Shown piece by piece: positions 1 through 11,610 of a stretch of DNA of 64,000 nucleotides (positions are counted from its first letter, which is position 1; each line of letters begins with the position of its first letter). The notes under the pieces are model-generated. The model was not told the origin of the DNA and ran no database searches. It worked only from the letters and a program-made list of their open reading frames with translations. Origin of the DNA: Luteibacter rhizovicinus DSM 16549 (GTDB lineage: Bacteria > Pseudomonadota > Gammaproteobacteria > Xanthomonadales > Rhodanobacteraceae). Both the position numbers and the translations under genes were made by a program. The stretch is from contig NZ_CP017480.1 of the NCBI RefSeq assembly GCF_001887595.1, forward strand, positions 1,895,001-1,959,000, written 5' to 3'.

Positions 1-1950
<1,950 letters not shown>

Positions 1951-2026
1951 ACCCCAAGACGCTTCACCGTCTTAACTCTCTCTACTCGCTTCCGAATCCG
2001 GACGCTTGTCACTCGTTTACACCCTC

Positions 2027-2060
2027 TGTGGAGCCGGCGCTCAAAAAGCGCTGCTCCCAC
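2027..2060. repeat. Short REP-like palindrome in the 23S-5S spacer
   Basis: A hairpin pairs tgtggagc with gctcccac around a small GCGC stem and an A-rich loop, in the 115-base spacer between 23S and 5S. It resembles the GGGAGCCG-type palindromes found elsewhere in the window. It could also be part of the rRNA processing stem region. The rest of the spacer (1951-2026) shows no tRNA or other feature. Confidence 0.5.
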
Positions 2061-2065
2061 CCCTT

Positions 2066-2182
2066 CCCTGGCGGCCATAGCGGCGTGGTACCACCTGATC
2101 CCATCCCGAACTCAGAAGTGAAACGCGCATGCGCCGATGGTAGTGTGGCTCAAGCCATGCAAGAGTAGGTCACCGCCAGGGG
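2066..2182 (+). rRNA. rrf: 5S ribosomal RNA
   Basis: The 5' arm cctggcgg (2068-2075) pairs with ccgccagg (2173-2180) to form the terminal helix. The interior contains the conserved tggtaccacctgatcccat and ccgaactcagaagtgaaacg segments of gammaproteobacterial 5S rRNA. Length is about 117 nt, normal for the family. It is the last gene of the rrn operon and is followed directly by the operon terminator. Confidence 0.97.
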
Positions 2183-2197
2183 CCTTATACCGGAACA

Positions 2198-2226
2198 ACC
2201 CGTCTCCTTTGGAGGCGGGTTTTTCT
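2198..2226 (+). terminator. rrn operon intrinsic terminator
   Basis: A 9-10 bp stem (cccgtctcc with ggaggcggg, one G-U pair, loop ttt) is followed by a T tract. It lies 16 nt past the 5S rRNA end, as expected for an rrn operon terminator. Confidence 0.9.
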
Positions 2227-2248
2227 TTGTCTGCGATTTACCGAAAAA

Positions 2249-2335
2249 CCTGTGGGAGCCGATTTATCGGCGATCCCGCGGCAGCGGGCGACGCGGCCGA
2301 GACCGGGTTATCGCCGATCAATCGGCTCCCACAGG
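2249..2335. repeat. REP-like inverted repeat (GGGAGCCG family)
   Basis: A perfect 15-bp inverted repeat (cctgtgggagccgat at 2249-2263, its complement at 2321-2335) encloses a second pair, atcggcgat/atcgccgat. It lies between the rrn terminator and the ExeA-like gene. The same head sequence recurs near 23049, 25143 and 58358. This element argues against any upstream start for the next gene, because an extended frame would begin inside it. Confidence 0.75.
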
Positions 2336-2383
2336 AGCCGCCACAACGCTGAAGCGGCCCCCACAATCGGCTACATTAGGCCC

Positions 2384-3991
2384 ATGTACCTAGAGACCTT
2401 CGGGCTGCGCGAGCTGCCATTTGGCGACGCTCCGGATCCGCGCTTTGCCTGCCTGTTCGCACGCGAGCGGGAGATCCTCGCGCACGTCGAATATGAGCTG
2501 ACGTCGACAACCTCCAGCGTCACCCTGGTGACCGGTGAGGCTGGTGTCGGCAAGAGCCTGCTCTGCATGCTGGTGGAGGCGGATGCCCCTAACCACGGTG
2601 TTCGCGCCGTGCGTCAGGCCGCAGGCGACTACGCACTGGAAACGGTGGCGTGGCTGCGAGCCATGTACGCGGGATTCGGATTACCCCTGCCGCTGAGCGC
2701 CGAGGCGAACACGGAAGACCACCTGGTCGATGGGCTTGCGGCCGGACTCGGACGGATCTCCCAGCACGGCAGTCATCGTTATCTCCTGATTCTCGACGAT
2801 GCCGATCAGCTTGCTGACGACGACCTGGCGATCGTCGAGCGCTTGCTCCTCGCTTGCGAGAACGACGACGCCCCTTTCCACATCGTGTTGTCCGGTTTGC
2901 CGGCGTTGCGCGAACGGCTGTCCGGCTCGTCGGCTCCTTCACTTGCGGCGCATATTCGTAGCCGGCTGCCGATGCCTGTGTTGAACGGCGAGGAAAGCGA
3001 GCGCTATGTTCGCCACCGCTTGCACGTGGCGGGTACGGCACGCATGCCGTTCAGTCGTCTGGGTTTACGCACACTCCGCGACGACGGCAAGGGCAATCCT
3101 CGTCGCCTCAATGCGCTGGCCCACCGAGCCCTCGAACGTGCGGCCGAGCGCGGCGAGCAGTCCATCGGCGAGCGGGCCCTTGGCTTCGTCGCACGCGAGG
3201 TGTTGCCACAACATGCGAGGTACTGGCTGCGTCGATACAAGAAACCCCTGCTTGCCGTGGGTGCCATGTTGGCCATTCTCTTCGTCGGCGGCGCGGCGAC
3301 CTGGTTCCTTTCCGGACGTAGCCCGTCGCGACCGAAGAACCTGGTGACGGTCACGCCTGAGCAGGCACTGACAAGGCTGAGCGAGGCCTTGCCCGCGCCC
3401 GATATTGGAAAAGTCCGGGTGTGGGGTGAGCTACTCGCCCGCTGGCAGGTGGGATCCAAGGACACCTCGGTGGCCAACGCGATCAACTGCGATGCGCTCA
3501 TCTTCCCGGGCTTTGCCTGCGTGAGCGGCCGCGGATCGCTGGACCAGCTGCGCCGTTTCGACCGACCGATCGTGCTTGAACTCGACGACGCGCATGCGAA
3601 GCAACAAGTGCTTCTCGTCGGTGCGGGCGATCAGGCGGTCCGTCTTTATCTTGGCGGCAAATACGTCGAACTGACCCGTGACGTCTTCGAACACGTCTGG
3701 AACGGACGCTTTTATGCGGTGTTCCGTGTCGATGTCAGCATGCCCGGAAAATTGTCTCGCGGCGACGCCGGCGACGGCATGCGCTGGCTGCTCGCGCGGC
3801 TCCCGGCGGAGGGTGGTCCGTCCGCGGCTACCGCGCCGCCCGCCACCTTCGACCGGACGGTCGAAGCTCGTGTGCGTGCCCTGCAACAGCGCTTCGGCAT
3901 CGCGGCGGACGGTGTCGTAGGCCCGGAGACGATGTTTGCCCTGTCGTCGCTGGAAACCGAAGGGCCGCATCTCGCGCGCGGCGTACCCTGA
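2384..3991 (+). CDS. ExeA/GspA-like AAA ATPase with peptidoglycan-binding domain
   Basis: This 535-residue protein has the layout of ExeA/GspA, which helps place the type II secretion secretin in the envelope of Aeromonas. An N-terminal AAA domain carries Walker A GEAGVGKS (residues 51-58) and Walker B LLILDDAD (134-141). One transmembrane helix follows (about 288-309), then a periplasmic part ending in a peptidoglycan-binding 1 repeat (about 489-520, motif GIAADGVVGPET). The ATG at 2384 gives the family N-terminus MYLETFGLRE; the frame is open further upstream only through a REP palindrome. The rhomboid gene starts 2 nt downstream, so the two are probably co-transcribed. No secretin genes are nearby, so the partner in this organism is unknown. 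Confidence 0.88.
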   Translation: MYLETFGLRELPFGDAPDPRFACLFAREREILAHVEYELTSTTSSVTLVTGEAGVGKSLLCMLVEADAPNHGVRAVRQAAGDYALETVAWLRAMYAGFGLPLPLSAEANTEDHLVDGLAAGLGRISQHGSHRYLLILDDADQLADDDLAIVERLLLACENDDAPFHIVLSGLPALRERLSGSSAPSLAAHIRSRLPMPVLNGEESERYVRHRLHVAGTARMPFSRLGLRTLRDDGKGNPRRLNALAHRALERAAERGEQSIGERALGFVAREVLPQHARYWLRRYKKPLLAVGAMLAILFVGGAATWFLSGRSPSRPKNLVTVTPEQALTRLSEALPAPDIGKVRVWGELLARWQVGSKDTSVANAINCDALIFPGFACVSGRGSLDQLRRFDRPIVLELDDAHAKQQVLLVGAGDQAVRLYLGGKYVELTRDVFEHVWNGRFYAVFRVDVSMPGKLSRGDAGDGMRWLLARLPAEGGPSAATAPPATFDRTVEARVRALQQRFGIAADGVVGPETMFALSSLETEGPHLARGVP

Positions 3992-3993
3992 GT

Positions 3994-4677
3994 ATGTTCG
4001 TCCACGTCGACACACGGCGGCGCTCGCGTCTGTGCTGGGCCACGATCCTCATCGTTATCGTCTGCGTCGTCTGCTTCGTCGCGCTGGCTCTTAGCGGGTA
4101 CGACGAGCGCCAGGCCATCATGCGACGCTGGGGCACCGTCCCCGCACATCTTTTCAGTGCCGGTTTGCCGCTCTGGCAACAGCTGAGCGATCCCGCCTTG
4201 TTACGGCTTTTCACGGCCATCTTCATACATGGCGGCTGGCTGCACCTGGTGAGCAACCTGCTCTTCCTCGTCATTTTCAGTCTGCCGGCCGAGCGAAGTC
4301 TCGGTTCCCCTCGCTTCCTTCTGCTCTTCCTGCTCGGTGGCGTCGTCGCGAACCTGATCGGCGCCATTTCGCTGACCGGGACGGGTGTACCGATCGTCGG
4401 TTGCAGTGGCGCGGTGTCTGCCGTGGTAGGCGCCTACGTGACACTGTTTCCGCGGGCGAAGCTTGGCCTCGTGCTTCCGCTGGGTCTTTTCCTTGAATTC
4501 GTGCGCGTGCCCGCCTTCCTCCTGATCGGCATCTGGGCGTTGGTGCAGCTGCTTTTCAGTGTGGCGGGCGCGAGCTACGGCGCCGTCGTGTGGTGGACCC
4601 ACATCGGCGGCTTTGTCTTCGGCATCGTCTTTGCGCTGTTTTCGCGCGGCGCGATCGTGCGCCGCCTACGCGGCTGA
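3994..4677 (+). CDS. Rhomboid-family intramembrane serine protease
   Basis: A 227-residue polytopic membrane protein with the rhomboid signature: HGGWLHLVSN (about 79-88), the catalytic serine in GCSGAVSAV (Ser138) and the catalytic histidine in THIGGF (His203). Rhomboids cleave transmembrane substrates within the bilayer. An extra hydrophobic N-terminal helix (about 14-34) precedes the six-helix core. The gene begins 2 nt after the ExeA-like stop codon, which suggests one operon. Its 3' end overlaps the convergent amidotransferase gene by 12 nt. The substrate cannot be inferred. The catalytic dyad looks intact, so an active protease is likely. Confidence 0.88.
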   Translation: MFVHVDTRRRSRLCWATILIVIVCVVCFVALALSGYDERQAIMRRWGTVPAHLFSAGLPLWQQLSDPALLRLFTAIFIHGGWLHLVSNLLFLVIFSLPAERSLGSPRFLLLFLLGGVVANLIGAISLTGTGVPIVGCSGAVSAVVGAYVTLFPRAKLGLVLPLGLFLEFVRVPAFLLIGIWALVQLLFSVAGASYGAVVWWTHIGGFVFGIVFALFSRGAIVRRLRG

Positions 4678-5406
4678 CGTCGCGCGCGGCGCCTGCAGAT
4701 GTTCGCGCACGAAGCGGCGCAGCAACATGGTTGCGGCGGGCGTCGCCACGACGGCGGCCAGCAGATCGTCCGGTGCCTGGCCTTCCTCACGGAGGACGTC
4801 GTGCTTGCGCCGGATATACGCGCGCATCACTTCGGCGGAAAACTCGGGGTGGAACTGCGTGCTGACCGCATGCGTCCCGTAGCGAACCAGATGATGCGGG
4901 TCGCGTTCCGAACGGGCCAGCGAGACGGCGCCCGGCGGGAGTTCCATGACGCTTTGCTCGTGCGTGGCATGGGCATGGAAACGGTTCGGTAGCGACGTGG
5001 CGAGCGTGTCACCGGCCGCGTGCTCCGTCGACGTCGTCAGACTTACCGTGCCCATCTCGCGTCCACCGGGAAGATAGTCGACACGACCGCCGAGCGCGTG
5101 CGACATCAGCTGATGTCCGTAGCAGACGCCCAGCAGGGGAAGATCGACATCCATCGCGTCCCGAATCCATCCGGCCGTGCGCTCGCTCCAGGGCAGTCGC
5201 TCGGTCACCATCGAGGCGGAGCCGGTGATCACCGCGCCGGCACACTCGTCGGGATCGGGGAGGCTGTCGCCTTGCTCGACATCCACGACGCGCACATGCG
5301 GTGCGGGCAAGCGCAGGCCAAGGCGGAACCAGCGCGGAAAATCGCCGTGGCGTGCGCTGATGACATCGGGTGCGCGGCCGGTGCGCACGATGAGTAGGGG
5401 CTTCAT
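4666..5406 (-). CDS. Class I glutamine amidotransferase (GMP synthase-like)
   Basis: A 246-residue protein with the class I amidotransferase triad: nucleophile Cys95 in LLGVCYGHQL, and His186/Glu188 in QFHPEFS. It is a stand-alone domain like the YfeJ/GuaA-like hydrolases, which release ammonia from glutamine or gamma-glutamyl compounds. The synthetase partner, if any, is not in this window. The ATG overlaps the stop of the upstream ATPase gene as ATGA (5403-5406), so translation is coupled. The same frame is open far upstream through the ATPase gene, but that is a codon-bias shadow. The physiological substrate is unknown. Confidence 0.88.
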   Translation of the reverse strand: MKPLLIVRTGRAPDVISARHGDFPRWFRLGLRLPAPHVRVVDVEQGDSLPDPDECAGAVITGSASMVTERLPWSERTAGWIRDAMDVDLPLLGVCYGHQLMSHALGGRVDYLPGGREMGTVSLTTSTEHAAGDTLATSLPNRFHAHATHEQSVMELPPGAVSLARSERDPHHLVRYGTHAVSTQFHPEFSAEVMRAYIRRKHDVLREEGQAPDDLLAAVVATPAATMLLRRFVREHLQAPRATSAA

Positions 5407-7220
5407 GAGGAAATAATATCGTCGATATCGGTGGGCGGAAGCACGTTGAGCACCTCGCGCGCCGTGGTCACGCCGGCGGCGACCTGTGCCGCGGCGGAAA
5501 TGCGCAGGGGTTTCATGCCGTCTTTCAGCGCGGCGGCACCCAGGCGCGAAAGATCGAGCTCGGCCGAGATGAGGCCGCGCAACCGTGACGATACCGGCAT
5601 CATTTCGTAGATGCCGGTACGGCCGAGGAAGCCGGTCTTGCGACACTCCAGGCAGCCCACCGCCTCGAAGACGCGCTCGGGCAGGGGAATGTCCCAACCA
5701 TGCGTGACGGCACGCCATTCGTCGGCGCTCTGCGTGGTGGCTCGCTTGCAGTGTGGGCACAAGGTGCGCACAAGGCGCTGCGCAACCACGCCGGTGAGCG
5801 TCGACTGGATGAGGTAGTGCGGTACGCCGAGATCGAGCAGGCGAGTGACCGCGCTTGGTGAGTCGTTGGTGTGCAGGGTCGACAGGACGAGGTGGCCGGT
5901 GAGCGATGCCTGCACGGCCATCTGCGCGGTTTCGAGGTCGCGGATCTCGCCGATCATGATGATGTCCGGATCCTGTCGCAGCAGGGTACGAACGCCTGCC
6001 GCGAAGTCCAGGTCGATCGACGCCTGAACCTGCATCTGGTTGAGCTCGGGCGAGACCATTTCGATCGGGTCTTCCACCGTGCACACATTCAGTTCCGGCT
6101 TGGCCAGATGCTTGAGCGTCGAATAGAGCGTGGTGGTCTTGCCCGAGCCTGTCGGCCCGGTGACCAGCACGATACCGTGCGGCCGCTCGACCATGCCGCG
6201 CCAGAGCAGGCCTTCCTCTTCGGAAAAGCCAAGCTGCGAGAAGTCCTTCATCACCAGGTCGGGATCGAAGATACGCATCACGATCTTCTCGCCGAACGCC
6301 GTGGGCATGCTCGAGATACGAAGCTCGACCTCGCGTCCGCCGGCGGAGCGCGTCTTGATGCGGCCGTCCTGGGGACGGCGTTTCTCGGCGACGTCCATGC
6401 GGGCGAGGATCTTGATGCGCGAGGTGACCGCGGTCATCACCGGAGGCGGCAGTTCGAACACTTTCTGCATCACGCCATCGATGCGGAAACGCATCTGGCC
6501 GGCATCGCGACGCGGCTCGAGATGGATGTCCGAGGCGCGCTGTTCGAAGGCGTACTGGAGCAGCCAGTCGACGATGTGCACGACATGCCGGTCGTCGGCA
6601 CCGAGCTCGCCACCCTTGCCCAGTTCGACCAGCTGCTCGAAGTTGATGATCTTCGAGGTGTCGCCGATACCCTTGGCATCCTGGGCAAGCTGGATCGACC
6701 GCTGTACGCCGTAGAATTCCTGCAGGTAACGGTTGATATCGATCGGGCTGGAGACGACGCGGCGAACGTCGCGGCGAATCATGTGGGCGAGGTCGGTGGC
6801 CCAGCCGGTGTCGAAGGGCTCGGCGGTGGCGAACACCACTTCGCTGGTCGAGGAAGACACGGGGAGGATGCGATGCCGCTGCGCGTAGGCGCTGCTGACC
6901 ACCTGGGTGACCTGGGCCACGTTGACCTTCATCGGGTCGATCTTCAGGTAGGGCAGGTCGGCCTTGCCGGCGATCCACTCCATGAGGCTTTCCAGGCTCA
7001 GGGGGCGGCCGGCATCGCGGCGGTTCTCGGGTTTCGCGTTGGCGATCACGACCAGGGGGTGAAGTTCGATGGCGGTCTTGCCGCTCCGGGACCCCATGCG
7101 GACGCGTTTGGCGTCTTCGCCGGTCAGGTAACCATCGACAACGAGCGACGCGAGCACCTCGTCGAGTTCCAGCCGGGCACGGCGTCCCAGAAGTGCGCCG
7201 TGTTGCGGATTGACTGCCAT
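5403..7220 (-). CDS. GspE/PilB-family secretion or pilus assembly ATPase
   Basis: A 605-residue hexameric traffic ATPase. It has an N-terminal GspE/MshE-type domain (about 70-170), the Asp box ASDIHLEP (229-236), Walker A GPTGSGKT (355-362), Walker B with IIMIGEIRD (about 420-428) and the C-terminal tetracysteine zinc site (Cys488, 491, 523, 526). Such ATPases drive type II secretion or type IV pilus extension from the cytoplasmic face. The gene is isolated from any gsp or pil operon, so the machine it serves cannot be named from context. It may be a stand-alone GspE as found in many Xanthomonadales. It is divergent from glyQ and coupled to the downstream amidotransferase. Confidence 0.9.
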   Translation of the reverse strand: MAVNPQHGALLGRRARLELDEVLASLVVDGYLTGEDAKRVRMGSRSGKTAIELHPLVVIANAKPENRRDAGRPLSLESLMEWIAGKADLPYLKIDPMKVNVAQVTQVVSSAYAQRHRILPVSSSTSEVVFATAEPFDTGWATDLAHMIRRDVRRVVSSPIDINRYLQEFYGVQRSIQLAQDAKGIGDTSKIINFEQLVELGKGGELGADDRHVVHIVDWLLQYAFEQRASDIHLEPRRDAGQMRFRIDGVMQKVFELPPPVMTAVTSRIKILARMDVAEKRRPQDGRIKTRSAGGREVELRISSMPTAFGEKIVMRIFDPDLVMKDFSQLGFSEEEGLLWRGMVERPHGIVLVTGPTGSGKTTTLYSTLKHLAKPELNVCTVEDPIEMVSPELNQMQVQASIDLDFAAGVRTLLRQDPDIIMIGEIRDLETAQMAVQASLTGHLVLSTLHTNDSPSAVTRLLDLGVPHYLIQSTLTGVVAQRLVRTLCPHCKRATTQSADEWRAVTHGWDIPLPERVFEAVGCLECRKTGFLGRTGIYEMMPVSSRLRGLISAELDLSRLGAAALKDGMKPLRISAAAQVAAGVTTAREVLNVLPPTDIDDIISS

Positions 7221-7251
7221 GACTTGCGACCCTGTGTGAATCCCACGCCGC

Positions 7252-7257
7252 TATACT
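7252..7257 (+). promoter_or_regulatory. Probable -10 box for glyQS
   Basis: TATACT lies 29 nt before the glyQ ATG in the 65-bp divergent gap to the GspE-like gene. No convincing -35 box is found at 16-18 nt spacing, so only the -10 is proposed. A likely Shine-Dalgarno, aagga, sits at 7271-7275. Confidence 0.5.
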
Positions 7258-7285
7258 AGCCCGCTTTATCAAGGACTCGGGAACC

Positions 7286-8189
<904 letters not shown>

Positions 8190-8200
<11 letters not shown>

Positions 8201-10334
8201 GCGCTTGCCGCTCGTCATCGAGCTCGGCACCGAAGAGCTGCCGCCGAAGGCCCTGGACGATCTTGCCGGTGCCTTCGCGCGCGGCGTGGTCGAAGGTCTC
8301 GAAAAGCGCGGCGTGGCTGCGGATTACGCCTCGGCCAAGGCCTATGCCTCGCCGCGTCGCCTCGCCGTGCATATCGCCGATGTCGCTGTCGCCCAGCCGG
8401 AGCAGACGGTCGAACGCCGCGGCCCCGCCGTCGCCGCCAGCCTTGGCGCGGACGGTGAGCCGAGCAAGGCCCTGGTCGGCTTTGCACAGTCCTGTGGTGT
8501 CGACGTCTCGGCGCTGGACAAACTCGAGACCGACAAGGGCGCCTGGTTCGTCTTCCGGGCGGTCAAGCCCGGGCAGCCGACGGCAGCGCTGCTTGCGGAG
8601 ATCGTGACGGAATCGCTGAAGGCGCTGCCGATCCCGAAAGCCATGCGTTGGGGCAGCCGCGAGGACAGCTTCGTGCGTCCGGTGCATACCCTGCTGATGC
8701 TGCACGGTGCCGACATCGTCGAGGGGCAGATCCTCGGCCTGACCAGTGGCCGTCTCAGTAACGGCCACCGCTTTCATCATCCCAAACCGATTCACGTCGC
8801 CGACGCGGACAGCTGGCTGGACGCCCTGCGCCACGCGCATGTGTTGGCCGACCCGGCCGAGCGCCGTCAGCGCGTGCGCGACGAAGTCGCCCGCGTCGCG
8901 ACCGGTGGCGTGCCCAGCCTGTCGGACGGCTTGCTCAACGAGATCGCCAACCTCACGGAGTGGCCGGTCGGCATCGCCTGCACCTTTGAGCGCGCCTTCC
9001 TCGACGTGCCGCCGGAAGCCCTGGTCACCACGATGGAGACCAACCAGAAGTTCGTCCCGGTGTTCGACACCGAGGGCCGCCTCACCGAGCACTTCATCGG
9101 CGTGGCCAATATCGAGAGCAAGGATCCAGCTGAAATCCGCAAGGGTTATGAGCGGGTGATCCGCCCCCGCTTCGCCGATGCCAAGTTCTTCTGGGACGAA
9201 GACCTGAAGTCGCCCCTGGCGGACTACCAGGAAGGCCTCAAGAACGTCACCTACCAGCAGTCGCTGGGTAGCCTGTGGGACAAGACCGTCCGTGTGGCCG
9301 AGCTGGCGCGCGTGATCGCCAATCGCGTCGATGTCGACGCGGGGCAGGCTACGCACGCCGCCGCCCTCTCCAAGTGCGACCTGCTCACCCGTATGGTCGG
9401 CGAATTCCCCGAGCTGCAGGGCGTCATGGGCCGCTATTACGCCTCGCGTCAGGGCATCGACGCCAACGTGGCCGACGCGCTGGACAGCTTCTATCAGCCG
9501 CGCTTCGGTGGCGACGCTATCGCCGCGGGTAAGGTCGGTCAGGTCCTGGCCGTCGCCGAACGCCTCGATACGCTGGCGGGCATCTTCGCCGTCGGCATGA
9601 AGCCCAGCGGCAACAAGGATCCGTTCGCCCTGCGCCGCGCGGCGCTGGGCCTCGCTCGCACCCTGATCGAGGGTGGCCTGGATATCGAACTGCGCGCGAC
9701 GCTGGCCGAAGCGCTGGACATGATCCCGGAAACGGCTCTGCTCGCGGGCGTGAAGCCGGGCAAGGACGGCAAGCCACCGTCGGTCGACCTCGGCGCGCGG
9801 CGTCGTGAGTTGGGCGATGAAGTGCAGGCCTTCGTGCTCGAGCGCCTGCGTGGCTATTACGCGGACCAGGGCTTTTCGACCGACCAGTTCGAAGCCGTGC
9901 TCGCCGTGGCGCCGGCTACCTTGCCCGACTTCGATCGGCGCCTTCGTGCCGTGGGTGAGTTCGCACGCCGCAGTGAGGCGGCCAGCCTGGCCGCCGCCAA
10001 CAAGCGCGTGGCCAACATCCTGCGCAAGCAGGCCGAGGAGGCGGACGCTGCGCCCATTCCGACGACGGTCGATGCCGGGTACTTCGAGTTCGACGCCGAG
10101 CGCGAACTTCACGCCGCGCTGGCCGCCGCCCGTGCGGAATCGCAGGGGTTGCTCGCTGCCGGCGATTACACCGGCACGCTCGCGCGTCTGGCGGCGCTCC
10201 AGGCGCCGGTGGATCGGTTCTTCGACGATGTGCTGGTCAACGCCGAGGATCCGGCGGTGCGGGCAAACCGCCTCGCGCTGCTCGCGCAGCTGAAAGCGAC
10301 CTTCGGCGCCATCGCCGATATTTCCCGCCTTTAA
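8190..10334 (+). CDS. glyS: Glycyl-tRNA synthetase beta subunit
   Basis: This 714-residue beta chain of glycyl-tRNA synthetase contributes tRNA recognition, with an HD-like region and a C-terminal anticodon-binding/DALR-type domain. Recognisable segments are the N-terminal [28 protein letters not shown], and [20 protein letters not shown]. Length is typical (about 690-720). The ATG lies inside the end of glyQ, preceded by an aaggagg-like Shine-Dalgarno at 8177-8183. It is the last gene of the glyQS unit. Confidence 0.98.
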
Positions 10335-10421
10335 GCCACACAGCCTCGCGGACAGCCCCGCCCCCCACCATGCCTGCCGTCGCGGGCGTGGTGGGCGCGG
10401 TGTCCGTCCGCCATCCAGCGA

Positions 10422-11033
10422 TCAGGCTGCCGCGGCGCCCTTGTCGTCCTGGACGCGCGACATCAGCGTGCGGCGGAAAGCGATCATGCGGTCGGCGTAA
10501 TCACCCTCGTTCGAACGGGCGAGGATCGAGTACATCTCGGCAACGAGATCGGCATGGCGAACCGGCGAGAACCGGCTTCCCGTCATCTCGATGTCCGACT
10601 GCAGCAGTTTCATCGCTGCCGCCAGGCGGGACGGATCGAGCGCCGTGGCCGGCTGACCGTGGGTCTCGTGGCTGCCATCGCGGGCACGGATCGACTCCGA
10701 GGTCTCGGTGCGGGCCGCCGGATCATCGCCCGAACCGTCCAGCATCATCGGACCTTCGCCCGCGGCCAGCCATACCAGCGACAGGCCCAGGGTCTTGGCC
10801 ATCGTCACGCAACGGCCGCGCGACGGGTCGGTGTTGCCGTCGCGCCAACTGCGCACGACACCCTCTGAAAATCCACAGCGTCGGGCGATCTCGCTGACGC
10901 TGCCCGAGATCTTGATCACCGCGCGCACGCGGCTGGCGAAGGAAGAGGCCGGTACGCTGGCATCTCCACGGCTATGGTCCAGGCCACCCATGGCGGCATC
11001 TGCCAGGACGGATCCCCTCGAATTGTCGTTCAT
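10422..11033 (-). CDS. XRE/CI-repressor-type helix-turn-helix regulator
   Basis: A protein of about 203 residues with a phage CI-like helix-turn-helix at about 35-70 (SVSEIARRCGFSEGVVRSW). It is followed by the typical LGLSLVWLAAGEGPM segment that ends such DNA-binding domains. The C-terminal half is of unknown type. Two nearby ATGs are possible, at 11033 and 11039; a GAGG lies 10 and 4 nt before them respectively, so the choice is open. It is divergent from the Oar-like receptor array, and the CTAGGAA-N3-TTCCTAG dyad at 11254 lies in the shared region. It may regulate itself or the receptors, but this is inference. It is convergent with glyS; a GC-rich imperfect hairpin without a T tract fills the 87-bp gap. 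Confidence 0.75.
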   Translation of the reverse strand: MNDNSRGSVLADAAMGGLDHSRGDASVPASSFASRVRAVIKISGSVSEIARRCGFSEGVVRSWRDGNTDPSRGRCVTMAKTLGLSLVWLAAGEGPMMLDGSGDDPAARTETSESIRARDGSHETHGQPATALDPSRLAAAMKLLQSDIEMTGSRFSPVRHADLVAEMYSILARSNEGDYADRMIAFRRTLMSRVQDDKGAAAA

Positions 11034-11253
11034 GCGCATGGAACCTCGTTGTTTTCTACAGGCCGCCCCCCGGCGATTTCGCGAACAAACGCGCGAACCT
11101 CGCAATCGGTGTACAGCGATTGCCCTTCGAAAGCCTTTCGGATGAGAAGTTTCGTAAGTTTGGGTCGGCCGTGCGACGCGGCGGATAGCCGGAACGCCCA
11201 GCCAACACCCGTCTGGCAACGATCCGGCCCGCCTCCCGGAATGTGGTTTGTAG

Positions 11254-11270
11254 CTAGGAATGTTTCCTAG
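11254..11270. promoter_or_regulatory. Candidate operator dyad CTAGGAA-N3-TTCCTAG
   Basis: A perfect 7-bp inverted repeat with a 3-nt spacer. Its centre is 166 nt upstream of the -10 box of the first Oar-like receptor. A near-identical dyad sits at exactly the same distance before the second receptor (14847-14861). The surrounding region 11034-11404 has no convincing gene. Confidence 0.5.
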
Positions 11271-11404
11271 GCCGATGTCCTATGCCGGGTCTCGCCCACC
11301 GAAACGCTTTCGTAACATGTTGCCAGGACGTAAGATTTTTCGCATCGCACTTATTGTCACGTAGATAATTGCCGCAAGATGTTACATCTCGTGAAAATTT
11401 AGTG

Positions 11405-11433
11405 TTGATTACTCGTGAAACCTTACGTATATG
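11405..11433 (+). promoter_or_regulatory. Sigma-70-type promoter of Oar-like receptor 1
   Basis: TTGATT (11405-11410), a 17-nt spacer and TATATG (11428-11433) predict a start near 11440. The spacer and -10 (cgtgaaaccttacgtatatg) are conserved almost base for base before receptor 2, while flanking sequence has diverged. This supports function. Confidence 0.7.
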
Positions 11434-11439
11434 TTTCCC

Positions 11440-11610
11440 GTCGCCCTCGCAGGTGGCGTTCAGGGGAGCGTAATCGTTCGTTGGATTACGTTGTTTAAGG
11501 GGATTTTTACCGCCGATTCGAACCAGAGCCTGGCATATGCCGGGCCGGTGTCGGCTTGTCGCTAATCGCAGGTTCCTGCGATAGCGGACTTTAACGGGGA
11601 GAGGCATTCA
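11440..11610 (+). promoter_or_regulatory. Structured 5' leader of Oar-like receptor 1
   Basis: The untranslated leader is about 170 nt and folds into local hairpins. H2 pairs cgtaatc (11469-11475) with gattacg (11484-11490). H3 pairs cctggc with gccggg around atat (11529-11544). H4 pairs atcgcag with ctgcgat around gttc (11565-11582). A weaker H1 lies near 11442-11458. The Shine-Dalgarno ggggagagg follows before the ATG. Receptor 2 has a homologous leader in which base pairs are preserved by paired substitutions. Possible roles are a cis-regulatory RNA or an mRNA-stabilising leader. Confidence 0.6.

Noticed and set aside
2252..2383. N-terminal extension of the ExeA-like protein
   Set aside because: The extension begins inside a REP palindrome and is not family-like. 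The ATG at 2384 gives the expected N-terminus.
10335..10421. Terminator between glyS and the XRE gene
   Set aside because: A GC-rich imperfect hairpin is present, but it has no T tract in either direction, so it is not called as a terminator.
11254..11607. 117-codon minus-strand frame across the receptor 1 leader
   Set aside because: It overlaps the conserved promoter and structured leader of the plus strand and has no protein-family character.
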